Source of the DNA: Stieleria varia
GTDB lineage: Bacteria > Planctomycetota > Planctomycetia > Pirellulales > Pirellulaceae
DNA: 64,000 nt
Direction of reading: 5' to 3'
Assembly (NCBI RefSeq): GCF_038443385.1
Contig: NZ_CP151726.1
Coordinates: forward strand, 992,001 to 1,056,000
This document shows positions 1 to 9,959 of this stretch, in pieces. A program made the translations under genes and the position numbers. A model generated the notes under the pieces. That model was not told the DNA's origin. It saw only the letters and a program-made list of their open reading frames with translations, and searched no databases. How positions within the stretch are numbered: position 1 is the first letter of the stretch; each line of letters starts with the position of its first letter.

Positions 1-1
1 C

Positions 2-2074
2 TTGCGTGGTGCAAAAACGTGGCTCTACGAAGGCGGCATTCGATCGCCCCTGATCGTTTGGGGGCCTGGTCTGCTGAATCCCGACGCGGCAGGGACGACC
101 AACGATGAGTCCATCTTTGCCGCGATCGATATCAATCGCTCCCTGTACACGATCGCGGGTATTGAGCCAACACAGCAACTCGATGGCGAAGATTTATCGG
201 CCACGATGCTGGGAAAAGAAAAGGCGCGACGTGTTGCGCCGATCTTTTGGCGACGACCTCCGGACCGACCGGGCAACGGCCATGGAATGGACGAAGACAA
301 TCCGGACTTGGCTGTCCGCGACGGGCAGTGGAAGTACTTGGTCAACTACGACGGCAGTGACCCTCAGCTCTACAATCTCGACACCGACGCACCGGAATCA
401 AACAATGTCGCAGCCCAGCATCCCGACGTGGTCAAGCGGCTTGATCAAGCGATCCAGCAGTGGAACGCCGAGATGCCCTTTGATGCGGGTGATCCACGGT
501 TTGCCGCCGTGGGTGATTTGCCCCCCAATTCGTTCGTCAATCCGATCGGTGAAGGAGCCGATCCGTGGGTGATACGTGATCCGAATCACGATCGATATCT
601 GTGGTGTTTTTCCGAAGGCAACCGAGCGATCGCGATTCACACCAGCGATCGTCTGACGTCGCTTGGCGAGAAGCACATCATCTGGCGCGCTCCGGACACG
701 GGCATGTACTCAAACGAAATCTGGGCACCGGAACTGCATTATTTGAACGATCGATGGGTTGTTTATTTCGCAGCATCCGATGGCAGGAACGAGAACCATC
801 AAGCTTGGGCGCTGCAGTCCAAAACAAGCGACCCGTTGGGTGAGTATGAACTGCATGGCCCGCTGGCCACCGGCGACGAGCCCGACAAAAACATTTGGGC
901 GATCGACATGACACCCTTGCAGCACAACGGCAAGCTGTACACGATTTGGAGCGGCTGGGATGCACCGGGCACTGACCAGCAGTTCTTGTACATCGCCGAG
1001 ATGAAATCGCCGGTCGAAATGGCGGGCACGCGAGTTCGCATTTGCAGCAATGATCAGTTTCCTTGGGAGTTCACCGAAGAAAACCGCCAGGGACGAGGCT
1101 TGAACGAAGGTCCTCAGGTGCTCAAACACGACGGACGAACGTTCGTCACGTTTTCCTGCGCCGCGTCATGGTTGCCGACTTACAAACTGGGGTTGCTGGA
1201 ATTGACCGGTAATGACCCGCTGGATCCTGCCTCGTGGAAAAAGTTTCCCAAGCCGGCATTCCGCAGCACGCAGTCGACCTATGGTGTGGGGCACTCTTGC
1301 TTTGTGAAATCACCCGACGCAAAGGAATGGTGGCACGTCTTTCATGCCAAGCGTGATCGTGATCCGGGATGGCGTCGAGCCATATTCGTTCAGCCGTTCG
1401 GTTTTAGACGCAACGGTGTGCCGGACTTTGGGCAACCCGTCTCCGCCGATGAGCCTCTCATCCGACCCTCCGGTGAGAAGCCACCGCTGAGCATGACGGA
1501 ACCCTTTCACAGTGACCTGCGGTCCGGTGGATTTGACTACTACGGGCACCATCAGTTCTACAGCATCACCGACGATGGCCTCGCGATGGGGCGACCCCCG
1601 GAGGCTCCCATCAACGCGTATCGCAGCGGCGAAAAGATCCTGCTGGACTCGCTGGCACCGGATGATTTCACCGCATCGGTGACGCTGGATTTTGGCGGCA
1701 GCTCCAAAGGCCGAGGTGCAGGGTTGCTGTTTCGTCTGACGGCACCATCCGTGGGATACGATGCACATCGAGGCTATTTCGTCGGAGTCAAGCCGAGTGA
1801 AAACGCGGTCTTGATGGGCAAGATGGACGGAGCCCATTGGCGTGAACTCAAGCGAACGTCGTTGAACATTGACACGACCAAGCCGCAGCGGTTGACGGTC
1901 TCGGCAGCCGGCCCCGTGTTCACGATCGGAGTCAATGGTGACGACGTCATGAGTGTGACGGACGAAACCTACAAACACGGTGCGATCGGATTGCGAACGG
2001 TGGACATCCCGACCGTGTTTAGCAATCTGACGCTCGAAACGCTCAAAACGCTCGATGGCGTCTCAGTTCGCTGA
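2..2074 (+). CDS. Sulfatase-GH43 fusion enzyme (5' end outside window)
   Basis: Three regions are visible. Residues 1-160 match the C-terminal half of a type I sulfatase (TWLYEGGIRSPLIVWGPG and the LYNLDTDAPESNN region). Residues 185-500 form a GH43-type five-bladed propeller: ADPW with D187, the WAPE signature near 241, D302 in AIDM and E369 in LNEGP fit the base, pKa-modulating Asp and general acid. Residues 500-690 resemble a concanavalin-like beta-sandwich. Such enzymes desulfate and hydrolyse sulfated algal glycans. The frame is open to base 1, so the catalytic N-terminal sulfatase half (C-x-P/A-x-R) and any signal peptide lie upstream; the TTG at base 2 is not the real start. The exact glycan cannot be named. 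Confidence 0.85.
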   Translation: MRGAKTWLYEGGIRSPLIVWGPGLLNPDAAGTTNDESIFAAIDINRSLYTIAGIEPTQQLDGEDLSATMLGKEKARRVAPIFWRRPPDRPGNGHGMDEDNPDLAVRDGQWKYLVNYDGSDPQLYNLDTDAPESNNVAAQHPDVVKRLDQAIQQWNAEMPFDAGDPRFAAVGDLPPNSFVNPIGEGADPWVIRDPNHDRYLWCFSEGNRAIAIHTSDRLTSLGEKHIIWRAPDTGMYSNEIWAPELHYLNDRWVVYFAASDGRNENHQAWALQSKTSDPLGEYELHGPLATGDEPDKNIWAIDMTPLQHNGKLYTIWSGWDAPGTDQQFLYIAEMKSPVEMAGTRVRICSNDQFPWEFTEENRQGRGLNEGPQVLKHDGRTFVTFSCAASWLPTYKLGLLELTGNDPLDPASWKKFPKPAFRSTQSTYGVGHSCFVKSPDAKEWWHVFHAKRDRDPGWRRAIFVQPFGFRRNGVPDFGQPVSADEPLIRPSGEKPPLSMTEPFHSDLRSGGFDYYGHHQFYSITDDGLAMGRPPEAPINAYRSGEKILLDSLAPDDFTASVTLDFGGSSKGRGAGLLFRLTAPSVGYDAHRGYFVGVKPSENAVLMGKMDGAHWRELKRTSLNIDTTKPQRLTVSAAGPVFTIGVNGDDVMSVTDETYKHGAIGLRTVDIPTVFSNLTLETLKTLDGVSVR

Positions 2075-3259
2075 CAATCGCTGCAGCTCTGCGATTTGAT
2101 CGGCATTGGGAAACTCGCGAACACGATAGCGAGTGGGATAGAACGTTTCGTCGGCTTCGATCAAATCACCGACGACCATCTGCAAATGCTCCCAGCTCAC
2201 GATCACTTGAGTGCCACCGTCGGCGTCTCCCAAGAACACTTTGTCCGTTCGTGGCAGTAGCGACAAGATGCCTTGGGTCCAAACACAGAACGATGTCAAT
2301 TCTTTGGTTTCTTCGTTTTGCATCGCACTGAACGTGGCGACGAAGGGAGCCAACGGGTCATCGGCGTACAGTTGTTCCAACAAGTCCTTTTGGTCGGCAT
2401 ACAGACCGCCAAAGAAATTAAGTGACAAGTGCTCATAAACAGAGCGTGTGGGGTGGTCCATGGGCGGCTGCCAATCAAGCCACTCGCCATCAACCAGGAT
2501 CATCGGCAGGGGGCTCAGCGGCCGCAGGTCACCGTCTTGGATGGTCTTGTTGACGAGATCAAACATGATCTTGAGTCCTTGCTCGTCCTCGCTGCCGGTG
2601 ACGTACATGGCTTCGCGATTGGGGACGCAAGCGATGTGGTCACCGATGACATCGAAGCCTCGGATTCGATCCATCAACAGGACACGAGACGAATCGTAAT
2701 TGTCGCCGGTCATGGACGAGTGAAAGTGGTCGCCCATCACCGCGTAGGCCATCGTGGCCTCCTCGAGATTCTGGCATGCGATCTCGTGTCCTTCGTAGTA
2801 GGTCACACCCCAATTCGACAGTTCCTCGTTGGAAAGCGATCGCATCGCGTTGGGGGTGTCGTACACAATCGTAGAAACCAAGTGAGACCCGACCGGATAA
2901 AGCGGCATGTCGAGTGCTTTGCCGCCTTCGATCTGTCGATGCAGTTCCATGAATTCGAATTGGGCACGACTCCAAATTTTGGGGCGCAAGCTCGCTTTCG
3001 CATCGTCAAAGTCCTCCGGCAATTCGTTGGGTAATCCAAAGATCGACGCGAGTTTGGCGAGATGTACCGCGCGGTCAGGCTTGTCCAAAGCACAATGTTC
3101 TTTGTAGACGTTGGCCAAGTTGATCCGCTGTTCGTTTTCGGTCCCGATCAGCATGAACTCATGGGCGTCGTACCGGTAAGTTGATCCGTTGAGCTTGACG
3201 ATCGCCTCGCGAAGCTGCCTCGCGAATTTATTCTTGGAGGGTTTGCCGAATGAAAACAT
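2063..3259 (-). CDS. DUF1444 (YtpQ-like) family protein
   Basis: A 398-residue soluble protein with no signal peptide or membrane segment. The stretch INLANVYKEH, a later YDTPNAM block, a NWGVTYYEG..A.QNLEEA block and IACVPNREAMYV follow the order of motifs in DUF1444 (YtpQ) proteins, whose function is not established. The ATG at 3257-3259 (MFSFGK) is preferred because a longer reading would run into the 3' end of the methyltransferase gene just upstream on the same strand; this start leaves a 13-bp gap, suggesting one transcript. The 3' end overlaps the convergent sulfatase-GH43 gene by 12 bp. The family match is from motif memory only. Confidence 0.7.
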   Translation of the reverse strand: MFSFGKPSKNKFARQLREAIVKLNGSTYRYDAHEFMLIGTENEQRINLANVYKEHCALDKPDRAVHLAKLASIFGLPNELPEDFDDAKASLRPKIWSRAQFEFMELHRQIEGGKALDMPLYPVGSHLVSTIVYDTPNAMRSLSNEELSNWGVTYYEGHEIACQNLEEATMAYAVMGDHFHSSMTGDNYDSSRVLLMDRIRGFDVIGDHIACVPNREAMYVTGSEDEQGLKIMFDLVNKTIQDGDLRPLSPLPMILVDGEWLDWQPPMDHPTRSVYEHLSLNFFGGLYADQKDLLEQLYADDPLAPFVATFSAMQNEETKELTSFCVWTQGILSLLPRTDKVFLGDADGGTQVIVSWEHLQMVVGDLIEADETFYPTRYRVREFPNADQIAELQRLSAN

Positions 3260-3272
3260 GGCGATCCTGTTG

Positions 3273-4103
3273 TCAAAGGATGAGCTTGCGGGCGGTATGT
3301 GGACTGCTGTCGTTGGTGCCGCGACATTGACGCCGAGCTTTGATGCGAACATACGGAGGGGCGAACGTTGCTCGATCGGCGAACGAACCGGGCGGCATGT
3401 CGGGTTTAGCGTGCAGCGGTTCGATCAAGTCTTCGATGACAAAACCGCAACGACACATCCCACCAATCAGTTCTTCCCAACGGTGCAGGAATTCGACCGC
3501 ACCTTGTTCGCGTAAACGTTTGGCCGCGGCACTGCTGGTGTCCGGAGGCGGCACCGGCGTGTCTCGATAATAGCGATGTCGCAGCGGGTAGTGGCCGCCG
3601 TGCAGCGTTTCCATTCCGGCTTGGAGGCTGACGGGCTGTTTGTGCTGGCTGATGTACAGACCGCCTTGCCGCAACACCCGAGCGACTTCGGCGAACACCG
3701 GACCAACCGAGGGGACGTAACACGTACTGACAGGTTGGATCACGATATCGAACTCACCGTCGTTCAGACCGGACAGATCGGTCATGGACGTTTGCAGAAT
3801 CCTCAGTGAAAAGCCACGGGCTGCTGCGACTTGACGATCCAAGTCCAGCATTGCACCACTGAGGTCCACGACCGTCACCTCGGCACCGGCCGCCGCATAG
3901 AGAGAGCTTTGGCGACCGCCGCCGGCGGCCAAGCACAGGACGCGTTGGCCGACGATGCTCTCGCCCAACCAGCCGGCTTGATCGATCGCGCGAAGCGGTT
4001 GCGCGAATTCTTCGTCGGTCGCGGGGCGACACAGAGGGTCACGGCGGGCCGCCATCGCGTCGTAGACTCGCTGATTCGTCCGTAGGATGGGCTCGTCATT
4101 CAT
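3273..4103 (-). CDS. Class I SAM-dependent methyltransferase
   Basis: A 276-residue protein with the Rossmann-type motifs of the Methyltransf_11/25 group: motif I VLCLAAGGGRQSSLYAAAGA (loop AAGGGRQ in place of the usual GxGxG), the acidic end of strand 2 in VTVVDLSGAML, and EFDIVIQPVSTCYV followed by VARVLRQGGLYIS. The substrate is not deducible. The start at 4103 (MNDEPILR) is favoured over a 39-residue longer reading because the extra stretch is basic, non-conserved-looking and has no ribosome binding site. Lies 13 bp upstream of the DUF1444-like gene on the same strand. Confidence 0.85.
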   Translation of the reverse strand: MNDEPILRTNQRVYDAMAARRDPLCRPATDEEFAQPLRAIDQAGWLGESIVGQRVLCLAAGGGRQSSLYAAAGAEVTVVDLSGAMLDLDRQVAAARGFSLRILQTSMTDLSGLNDGEFDIVIQPVSTCYVPSVGPVFAEVARVLRQGGLYISQHKQPVSLQAGMETLHGGHYPLRHRYYRDTPVPPPDTSSAAAKRLREQGAVEFLHRWEELIGGMCRCGFVIEDLIEPLHAKPDMPPGSFADRATFAPPYVRIKARRQCRGTNDSSPHTARKLIL

Positions 4104-4496
4104 GCCGAAAGTTTCGCCTTTAGGGGCTGCCTTTCCTAGTCCTTTGTTCAGGTACGCGGTCCGCTGAGCCGATTTCAGGGGAGTGGTCACTGCGTCCGTC
4201 CAGGGGGCGAATGCCCCCAAAACGCGAGTTCATGGCCATTGCACGTCGATTTAGGGCCTTTTGGCGACATTTAGGCCGCATCGGAACTGGAAAAATAGAT
4301 CTTCCGGGGAACTTTGGTATTCCTGAAGGCATCACATGGCTACGAGCAGCAAGGAAGGCTGCACAGAAAGTTATGATGCTGAGGCTGATTTCCGATGAGA
4401 TCGTCCACCCCGTCAAATGGATCGGGTCAAACCGCTCTGTTGTGCCCTGGAGCCTATGCGTCGATACCGCCAATTCCGGCGAATGGTTTGAGTGAA

Positions 4497-5804
4497 ATGT
4501 CAGTGCCACGTGAAATGATCGATGAGCTGCTGTCGGGCTATCTGGACGATAGCCTCAGCGGCGATGAACGCAAACGCGTCGAGCAATTGCTCGGTGAGCA
4601 GCCCGAGTTGGCTGCCGAGCTGACGCAGTTGCGCGAATTGTCTCAGTCCATCAAACAACTCGCCGCAGTGAGCACGCCTGGGTTGAAGCCAGGTTTCGCT
4701 GATCGTGTCGTCCGATCCGCGATCGAACAAGCCAAGATAGATGGATTGCCGGAGAGTCACCCGCTGATTCGTGCCGATCAAGACGTCACCGTCACTCCCA
4801 ATCTGACTCCCGCTACGGTCGAATCCAAACGCTCCTATTGGCGAGTTGCCTTGGGCGGAACCGTTGCGGTTGCCGCATCCATCGGATTTGCGATCGTTAT
4901 GTTGCGTCCGCCGACGACTCCAGATCAGCAAGGTCGGATGGATCCGCGTTTGGCAGCCAACGTCGATGACTCAGCAACGATGAATGCAGATTCCTTCGTC
5001 CCTCCACCGATCGTTCCCGGCACGGTGGACGTAGGCTCAAACGAGCCATCCTTGATCGCCGCTACGACTGGCGATGATTCCAGCGACAATGCCAGCGATG
5101 GTGCCAGCGCCAAGCCGGAGATGCCAGTACCCGATCAAGTGACCGATCCGCCGATGATCGCCAGTAACGACACGGGACGAGATGGCGCACAACGTAACGA
5201 TACAGCGTCGGACACTTCGCCGATTACCGTTCCACCGGCGGTCGAGAAAGTCGAACCGAAAGCACCCGGCGCAAACATCACACTTGCGTTTGTTCCCGTT
5301 TTCGAAATCCAACAAACCCGAGTCGGACGAGAGGCGGGCGCATTTGAACAAGCTCTTGCCAAGGCATCGATCCCGATGGGAGGCGGCCGCAAGTTGACGG
5401 CTGATCTGGTGGCGTTCGTCAACAAGAATCTTAACGCGGAAAGTGATGCCGCGGACCATCCCCAGATATTGTTGTTAGAGGGTTCGGCAAAGAAGATGGA
5501 TGTCTTGTTCAATCGGTTGATCAGTGATCGTGAGAACGTCGAATATGTTCGGTTCGGATTAGTCACCGACGCGCCGATCCTGAAAATGGTCAATTCCATT
5601 CGCCAGTCTGATCCGACCGTGGTTCGTCACGACGCGATGGGCTGGCCACTGCAGTTGCCATCGAATGCATTGACGGGCGCGTTGGGCGAGCGTCTGAGTA
5701 AACAGGCAATTGCTCCATTCGCGGCCGGTGGGCTGCAGATGATGGCCCCGGCAAAAGTGGACGGCCAAGACGTCAAATCGCAACTGCTGATTTTGTTGCG
5801 ATAA
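4497..5804 (+). CDS. Anti-sigma-factor-like single-pass membrane protein
   Basis: A 435-residue protein. The N-terminal 60 residues (EMIDELLSGYLDDSLSGDER, then a Glu/Leu-rich helix) match the leader of planctomycete anti-sigma and zf-HC2-like regulators, but no Cys/His zinc ligands are seen. A single membrane segment lies near residues 117-135 (VALGGTVAVAASIGFAIVML). It is followed by a Pro/Asp/Ser-rich linker of about 130 residues and a folded C-terminal part (ILLLEGSAKKMDVLFNRL) that would be outside the cytoplasm. The start at 4497 is chosen because the upstream 34 codons look non-coding. No sigma factor gene is adjacent, so a role as anti-sigma factor is inference. Confidence 0.7.
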   Translation: MSVPREMIDELLSGYLDDSLSGDERKRVEQLLGEQPELAAELTQLRELSQSIKQLAAVSTPGLKPGFADRVVRSAIEQAKIDGLPESHPLIRADQDVTVTPNLTPATVESKRSYWRVALGGTVAVAASIGFAIVMLRPPTTPDQQGRMDPRLAANVDDSATMNADSFVPPPIVPGTVDVGSNEPSLIAATTGDDSSDNASDGASAKPEMPVPDQVTDPPMIASNDTGRDGAQRNDTASDTSPITVPPAVEKVEPKAPGANITLAFVPVFEIQQTRVGREAGAFEQALAKASIPMGGGRKLTADLVAFVNKNLNAESDAADHPQILLLEGSAKKMDVLFNRLISDRENVEYVRFGLVTDAPILKMVNSIRQSDPTVVRHDAMGWPLQLPSNALTGALGERLSKQAIAPFAAGGLQMMAPAKVDGQDVKSQLLILLR

Positions 5805-5834
5805 CTTTTCGCGTCTGCCGATTTCCTCGTGCAG

Positions 5835-7145
5835 TCACGCCCCGCCACGACGGTCAATCCACCGTCGTGATTTGGCTTGGAAACGCGGCAGACTTTCCAG
5901 GGGCACCGGCGTCACGTCGACTCGCATGGCAAGACGCTTTTGCAGCAACTCCGCCAATTCTCTCGCTTGGCTTTCCGACAACTCGGCCTCCAGTCGCATG
6001 GAGTCCATTTCTCCGATGCGATCGATCAAGGCACGATACTCGACGCTGCCATCAATCTCTCGCACGATGGCTTCGATGCTGCTGGGAAAGACATTCACAC
6101 CGCGGACCACGATCATGTCGTCGGCGCGGCCGTGTACACCGCCGGGCAGAAACAGGAAACGACACTCGCGGTTGTGGTCTCTCACACCGTGAACGATATC
6201 GCCGGTGCGATAGCGAATCGCGGGACCGCCCATCCGTCCCAGTCCCGTCAACACCAGCTCTCCCGCGTCGCCATCGGCGACGGGGACGCCGTCGCAACTC
6301 GCCTCGTCAAACCGTAGGACTTCGCCGATGAATTCGGTTTCGATCACGTGCAGACCAGCACCATCGTCGGTGCCGAATCCCCATGCGCCCAGCTCGCTGG
6401 CGCCCGCATGATCGATCACGGTGGCACCCCAGGCGGTTTCCATTCGCTCTCGAATCGCAGGAATGCTGCCACCAGGTTCTCCGGCAACGATCAGGCATCT
6501 GACATCGCTGGCGGGCAGGTCGATACCGCATTGATCCGCCATCGAGGCCAAATGCAATGCGTAGGTCGGCGTGCAGCAGACGATCGTGCAGCGATGATCA
6601 ATGATCATTCGCAGTCGGGTCTCGCTGCTGATGCCACCTCCGGGAATGACCATCGCACCACGGCGAACCAACGCATCGTTCGCCGTCCAAAATCCGATGA
6701 ACGGCCCGAATGAAAACGCCATCATTGCGACATCGTGATCGGTGACTTCTGCCGCATCGAGGACGTGTTGCCAGCAGTCGGTCCACCATCGCCAATCCTG
6801 AGCCGTATCCAGCACCGGCATCGGATGACCGCTGGTTCCACTGGTTTGGTGCATTCGCGAGTAATGATGTCGAGGCAGCGCGAACAGTCGCCCCGGCTCA
6901 CCCGGTTTGTCGACGACCAACTCCGACTTGTTCAACGGCCGAATTTGAGAAAGGTCGTCGAGTGACTGCAGCGGCAACGCGACGTCGCTGAATCGTTCTC
7001 GGTACAGCGGGTGATTGACGACCGATGCCAACACATTGTTGAGTCGATCAAGTTGTAGCGTTTCGATCTCCGGCCGGGTCAAACGCCAAGTGGATCGCTG
7101 TGAAAGGTCCGCGATGGTGTCCTGATGTTTATCCTTGGATGTCAA
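5835..7145 (-). CDS. PaaK-like phenylacetate-CoA ligase family protein
   Basis: 436 residues, the usual length for PaaK-type AMP-forming acyl-CoA ligases. The ATP-binding loop QTSGTSGHP is at 100-108. It is followed by GASELGAWGF (the A5-like region), RYRTGDIV (A7/A8 aspartate) and GRADDMIVVRGVNVFPSSIE (the hinge and C-terminal subdomain). These enzymes adenylate an aromatic or related acid and transfer it to CoA; the acid here is unknown. The only start compatible with an in-frame upstream stop is the TTG at 7143-7145. No phenylacetate catabolism genes are nearby, so it may serve another carboxylate. Confidence 0.85.
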   Translation of the reverse strand: MTSKDKHQDTIADLSQRSTWRLTRPEIETLQLDRLNNVLASVVNHPLYRERFSDVALPLQSLDDLSQIRPLNKSELVVDKPGEPGRLFALPRHHYSRMHQTSGTSGHPMPVLDTAQDWRWWTDCWQHVLDAAEVTDHDVAMMAFSFGPFIGFWTANDALVRRGAMVIPGGGISSETRLRMIIDHRCTIVCCTPTYALHLASMADQCGIDLPASDVRCLIVAGEPGGSIPAIRERMETAWGATVIDHAGASELGAWGFGTDDGAGLHVIETEFIGEVLRFDEASCDGVPVADGDAGELVLTGLGRMGGPAIRYRTGDIVHGVRDHNRECRFLFLPGGVHGRADDMIVVRGVNVFPSSIEAIVREIDGSVEYRALIDRIGEMDSMRLEAELSESQARELAELLQKRLAMRVDVTPVPLESLPRFQAKSRRWIDRRGGA

Positions 7146-7183
7146 CTTGCCTACTCGTCAATGGGGCTGCTCGTGCATCGAGA

Positions 7184-8347
7184 TCAGGTGACCGAGATGC
7201 GATGTCCGATTCGGCGTTGCGGAGTCGTTGCCGTGAACCCACTAGCGTAACACGGACGAGTCGGTTGCAAGAGACAGGATGCACCTCCACGGTCACACAG
7301 GGAGCAGAACGCCGCGATTCCCTGACCTTCGATGATCTCCCGCTCGGCTCTCGTGATCGGCATGACCCAGAGAAGTTGCACAGGGTGTTCGCCCAGTCGC
7401 AACGTTTGCTGAATCTGGAAATCACTCTCGATCGGCGGAACGAGAAACACGAACGCGTCGAGTTGGGAATCAGCAAAGATGGGGCGAGGCGGGGTTCCGT
7501 TGCCGATCACAGATCCGTAGCCGATTGCTCGACCAGATAGACGTGGCACATCCGCTAAAAAACTCAGCATCCGCGAATACAGCCCTCGCGCCGCCAAGGT
7601 CTCGTCCGCATCGATATACATCATCAGTTCGACGCGAGGTGAATTCAGTCCCTCCGGCAGGCTCATCAGGTGGTCACTCATGCCATCGGTCACCAATGTG
7701 GTGAACGGACGCTGACCACTGATATCGATCCCCGGACGCGGCTCAAACTGGAGGACGGATATCGGTGACGCATCGCTTGCGGGTGTGGGTACCAGGCCAT
7801 CGTGACGGTGTGCAATAACACCGAATCGAGCGACGAACTCATCTCTTCGTGTCTCGCCACGATCGCGTTCGGAAAGCGTGTCTGTGTCTTCGCCGGTCTC
7901 GAGTTGCAGCAACACGTTTTCAATGGCTTGCTCATCGGCATCGTGATAAGCCATTTCAGGTTTGGTGTCTGCTGTCGCAATCGATGGGTCGGTAAACTTC
8001 AACGCAAAAATCCGCTTGGCCTTCATCCAGTCTTGGCCAATGGCCTTGACGCGATGCGTGGGCAGTAGGCGTCCGAGTCGGGCCAGTCGTTGCAGTTGAC
8101 GCAGTGAAAGCGGGGCGTCGACATCTTGCTCGGTGGTTTCGTCGTCCGATTCGACTTGCCAACGACATTCGTCAACGCTGTGGAAGTGCAATTCGGGCAA
8201 TTCGGATGCCTTGATCCATGTTTTTCCGTCGTGGCTGACTGCCGTTCTGGAAATGATGCGGGCTGTCGCGGCGTAGCGAATCAGGCGGCGGAGAGAGACC
8301 GGCCCCACGCGACCGTGATGAGTTCGGATGAACCAATTTCTAGACAT
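7184..8347 (-). CDS. GYF_2 domain and suppressor-of-fused (SUFU) domain protein
   Basis: 387 residues. The N-terminus (WFIRTHHGRVGPVSLRRL ... KTWIKASELPEL) is a GYF_2/DUF4339 domain and a second degenerate copy follows (PLSLRQLQRLARLGRLLPTH). The C-terminal ~180 residues carry the SUFU pattern: TDGMSDHLMSLPEG, RVELMMYI, RAIGYGSVIGNGTPPRP, FVFLVPP and LLWVMPITRAEREIIEGQG. Bacterial SUFU proteins are often found as immunity or polymorphic-toxin-associated proteins; GYF_2 is a common planctomycete interaction domain. ATG at 8347 (MSRNWF) is preferred to the TTG three codons upstream. No toxin gene is adjacent. Domain identification is by pattern only. Confidence 0.75.
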   Translation of the reverse strand: MSRNWFIRTHHGRVGPVSLRRLIRYAATARIISRTAVSHDGKTWIKASELPELHFHSVDECRWQVESDDETTEQDVDAPLSLRQLQRLARLGRLLPTHRVKAIGQDWMKAKRIFALKFTDPSIATADTKPEMAYHDADEQAIENVLLQLETGEDTDTLSERDRGETRRDEFVARFGVIAHRHDGLVPTPASDASPISVLQFEPRPGIDISGQRPFTTLVTDGMSDHLMSLPEGLNSPRVELMMYIDADETLAARGLYSRMLSFLADVPRLSGRAIGYGSVIGNGTPPRPIFADSQLDAFVFLVPPIESDFQIQQTLRLGEHPVQLLWVMPITRAEREIIEGQGIAAFCSLCDRGGASCLLQPTRPCYASGFTATTPQRRIGHRISVT

Positions 8348-8731
8348 GAAGGACAACCACTGGCAATAAAGACGACGAGCGTCGCTGGAGAGTAGTCGCC
8401 AGGGGACGCGTAATGGACATCGATTCCCCCCTTACAAAGCCGCAGAGGAGGCCATCCCCCAGGTTCGATCAACTGTGTCGATTTTGACGCCCTGCGAAGG
8501 GAGGGGATTGTGAATTTTTGGCGAACCAATGGCAAAGAAAATATTTGCTAAGGAATGGTGAAGGTTGCTTCAGATCCTCGATTTGACGTTGGCAACGGCG
8601 GGCGCATCCAGGAAAGTCGTGGTTGAATTATGAAGACGACTGGGCAACCGCTGTGAACTCCAACAGCTGCCTCTCTCGCAAGGATTTCTGGCGGATCTAC
8701 ATTGGCCTGTGGGCCCAATCGGAGTTGAACT
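8348..8731. other. Intergenic region between divergent genes
   Basis: 384 bp between the GYF_2-SUFU gene (minus) and the pseudopilin-like gene (plus). It must hold the promoters of both. AT-rich stretches occur near 8535-8550 (aaagaaaatatttgct), but no promoter can be assigned with confidence. No repeat family member or RNA gene was recognised. Confidence 0.5.
8721..8724 (+). promoter_or_regulatory. Ribosome binding site deciding a TTG start
   Basis: GGAG seven bases before the TTG at 8732. An in-frame TGA at 8726-8728 excludes any longer reading of the pseudopilin-like gene, so this site fixes the unusual TTG start. Confidence 0.6.
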
Positions 8732-9958
8732 TTGTTACCGACACGACGACTGAATGCACAACGCCGGAGTGATCGCAACGCATTCACGCTGGTGGAAATG
8801 TTGGTGGTGATCGCCATCATCGGATTGCTGGCGGGAATGTTGATGCCGGCACTGTCCAAGGCGCGAGAGGCGATGCGTGCGGCGCAGTGTTCGCACAATC
8901 TCTCTAACTTTGGTGCCATGATGCGGGTTCGCAGTTCACGTGAACCGAGCGGCAAATTTTGCAGCGGTGCCTTTGACTTTCAGCGAGACGGTGTACCGAC
9001 AGAAATCGGATGGGTCGCCGACTTGGTCGACGATGGTTCGATCATGGGGCAAATGCGTTGCCCCAGTAATGATTCGGCGACCAGCAAAGCAATCGAGTCG
9101 CTCTTGACGGCTCCGATTTCCGATTTTGCCACGACCGCCTGCATTGATCGACTGGGAAGAACTCCATACACGTCCGAGACGGGTCAAGTGATCGAAAACG
9201 TCGCACGGACGATCGTCACCACGGGTGCCGGGCCGGGAACGCCTCTACGCGCCGAGATCATCTACAGGAAAATGATCGACAAAGGCTACAACACCAACTA
9301 TGCCGCTAGCTGGTTTTTGATGCGAACCGAGATGTTGCTCGACGGTGCCGGAAACCTTCGTACGCAGCTTCCGGGATGCGCGAATGTGGATATTCGCGGA
9401 CTCAATGTCACGCGAGGGCCGCTCAAGGCGTCCTACCTGGATAGCTCGCAAGCACCTTCATCGACGATTCCGTTCTTGATGGATGTTTCTCCAACGGGAT
9501 TTCTTAGCGAGACGCTTGGCGAAGGCGAGTTGAACATGATTGCCGGCGGCAGCATGTATGTGCCATCGATCGTCGGCTCTCCCATCGGCAACGCCCGGTC
9601 GATTGATACGGATCTCGATGGATCGCCAGATGCACCCAACCCGTTCTACTTGACCACCCCGGTTTTTCCTCCCTCTCATCCACGAAGCGGTCCGACGGGT
9701 TGGCTCAAGACTTGGAGTTATGACACGCGGCAGGATTATCGCTTGATGAATCCGTTGCATTCGGGAGTTGCCAATTGTTTGATGGCAGACAATTCCGTAC
9801 AGCCACTGTACGATGCCAATGGAGATGGATTCATCAACAACGGTTTCGAAGTGAATACGGCGGCGGGACAGCTTTACTGGCGTGACAGTACCGTGGAAGC
9901 TGACTCGATGAGACTGGCGAGCTATTACAGCCTGATGAGCAAGGGTCCCAGTCAGTAG
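8732..9958 (+). CDS. Prepilin-type (DUF1559-like) protein
   Basis: 408 residues. The N-terminus has a short basic leader and the class III prepilin signal [20 protein letters not shown], with cleavage expected before Phe and the conserved Glu at +5, followed by [19 protein letters not shown]. The C-terminus has [19 protein letters not shown], resembling the H-x9-DG end motif of planctomycete DUF1559 proteins. Such proteins are processed by a prepilin peptidase and are probably pseudopilin or surface fibre components; planctomycetes carry many copies. The start is TTG. It stands alone: no secretion or pilus assembly genes are adjacent. Confidence 0.85.
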   Translation: MLPTRRLNAQRRSDRNAFTLVEMLVVIAIIGLLAGMLMPALSKAREAMRAAQCSHNLSNFGAMMRVRSSREPSGKFCSGAFDFQRDGVPTEIGWVADLVDDGSIMGQMRCPSNDSATSKAIESLLTAPISDFATTACIDRLGRTPYTSETGQVIENVARTIVTTGAGPGTPLRAEIIYRKMIDKGYNTNYAASWFLMRTEMLLDGAGNLRTQLPGCANVDIRGLNVTRGPLKASYLDSSQAPSSTIPFLMDVSPTGFLSETLGEGELNMIAGGSMYVPSIVGSPIGNARSIDTDLDGSPDAPNPFYLTTPVFPPSHPRSGPTGWLKTWSYDTRQDYRLMNPLHSGVANCLMADNSVQPLYDANGDGFINNGFEVNTAAGQLYWRDSTVEADSMRLASYYSLMSKGPSQ

Positions 9959-9959
9959 T

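Noticed and set aside
4211..4495. Possible sigma factor gene before the anti-sigma-like protein
   Set aside because: The 94-codon frame has no sigma region 2 or 4 motifs.
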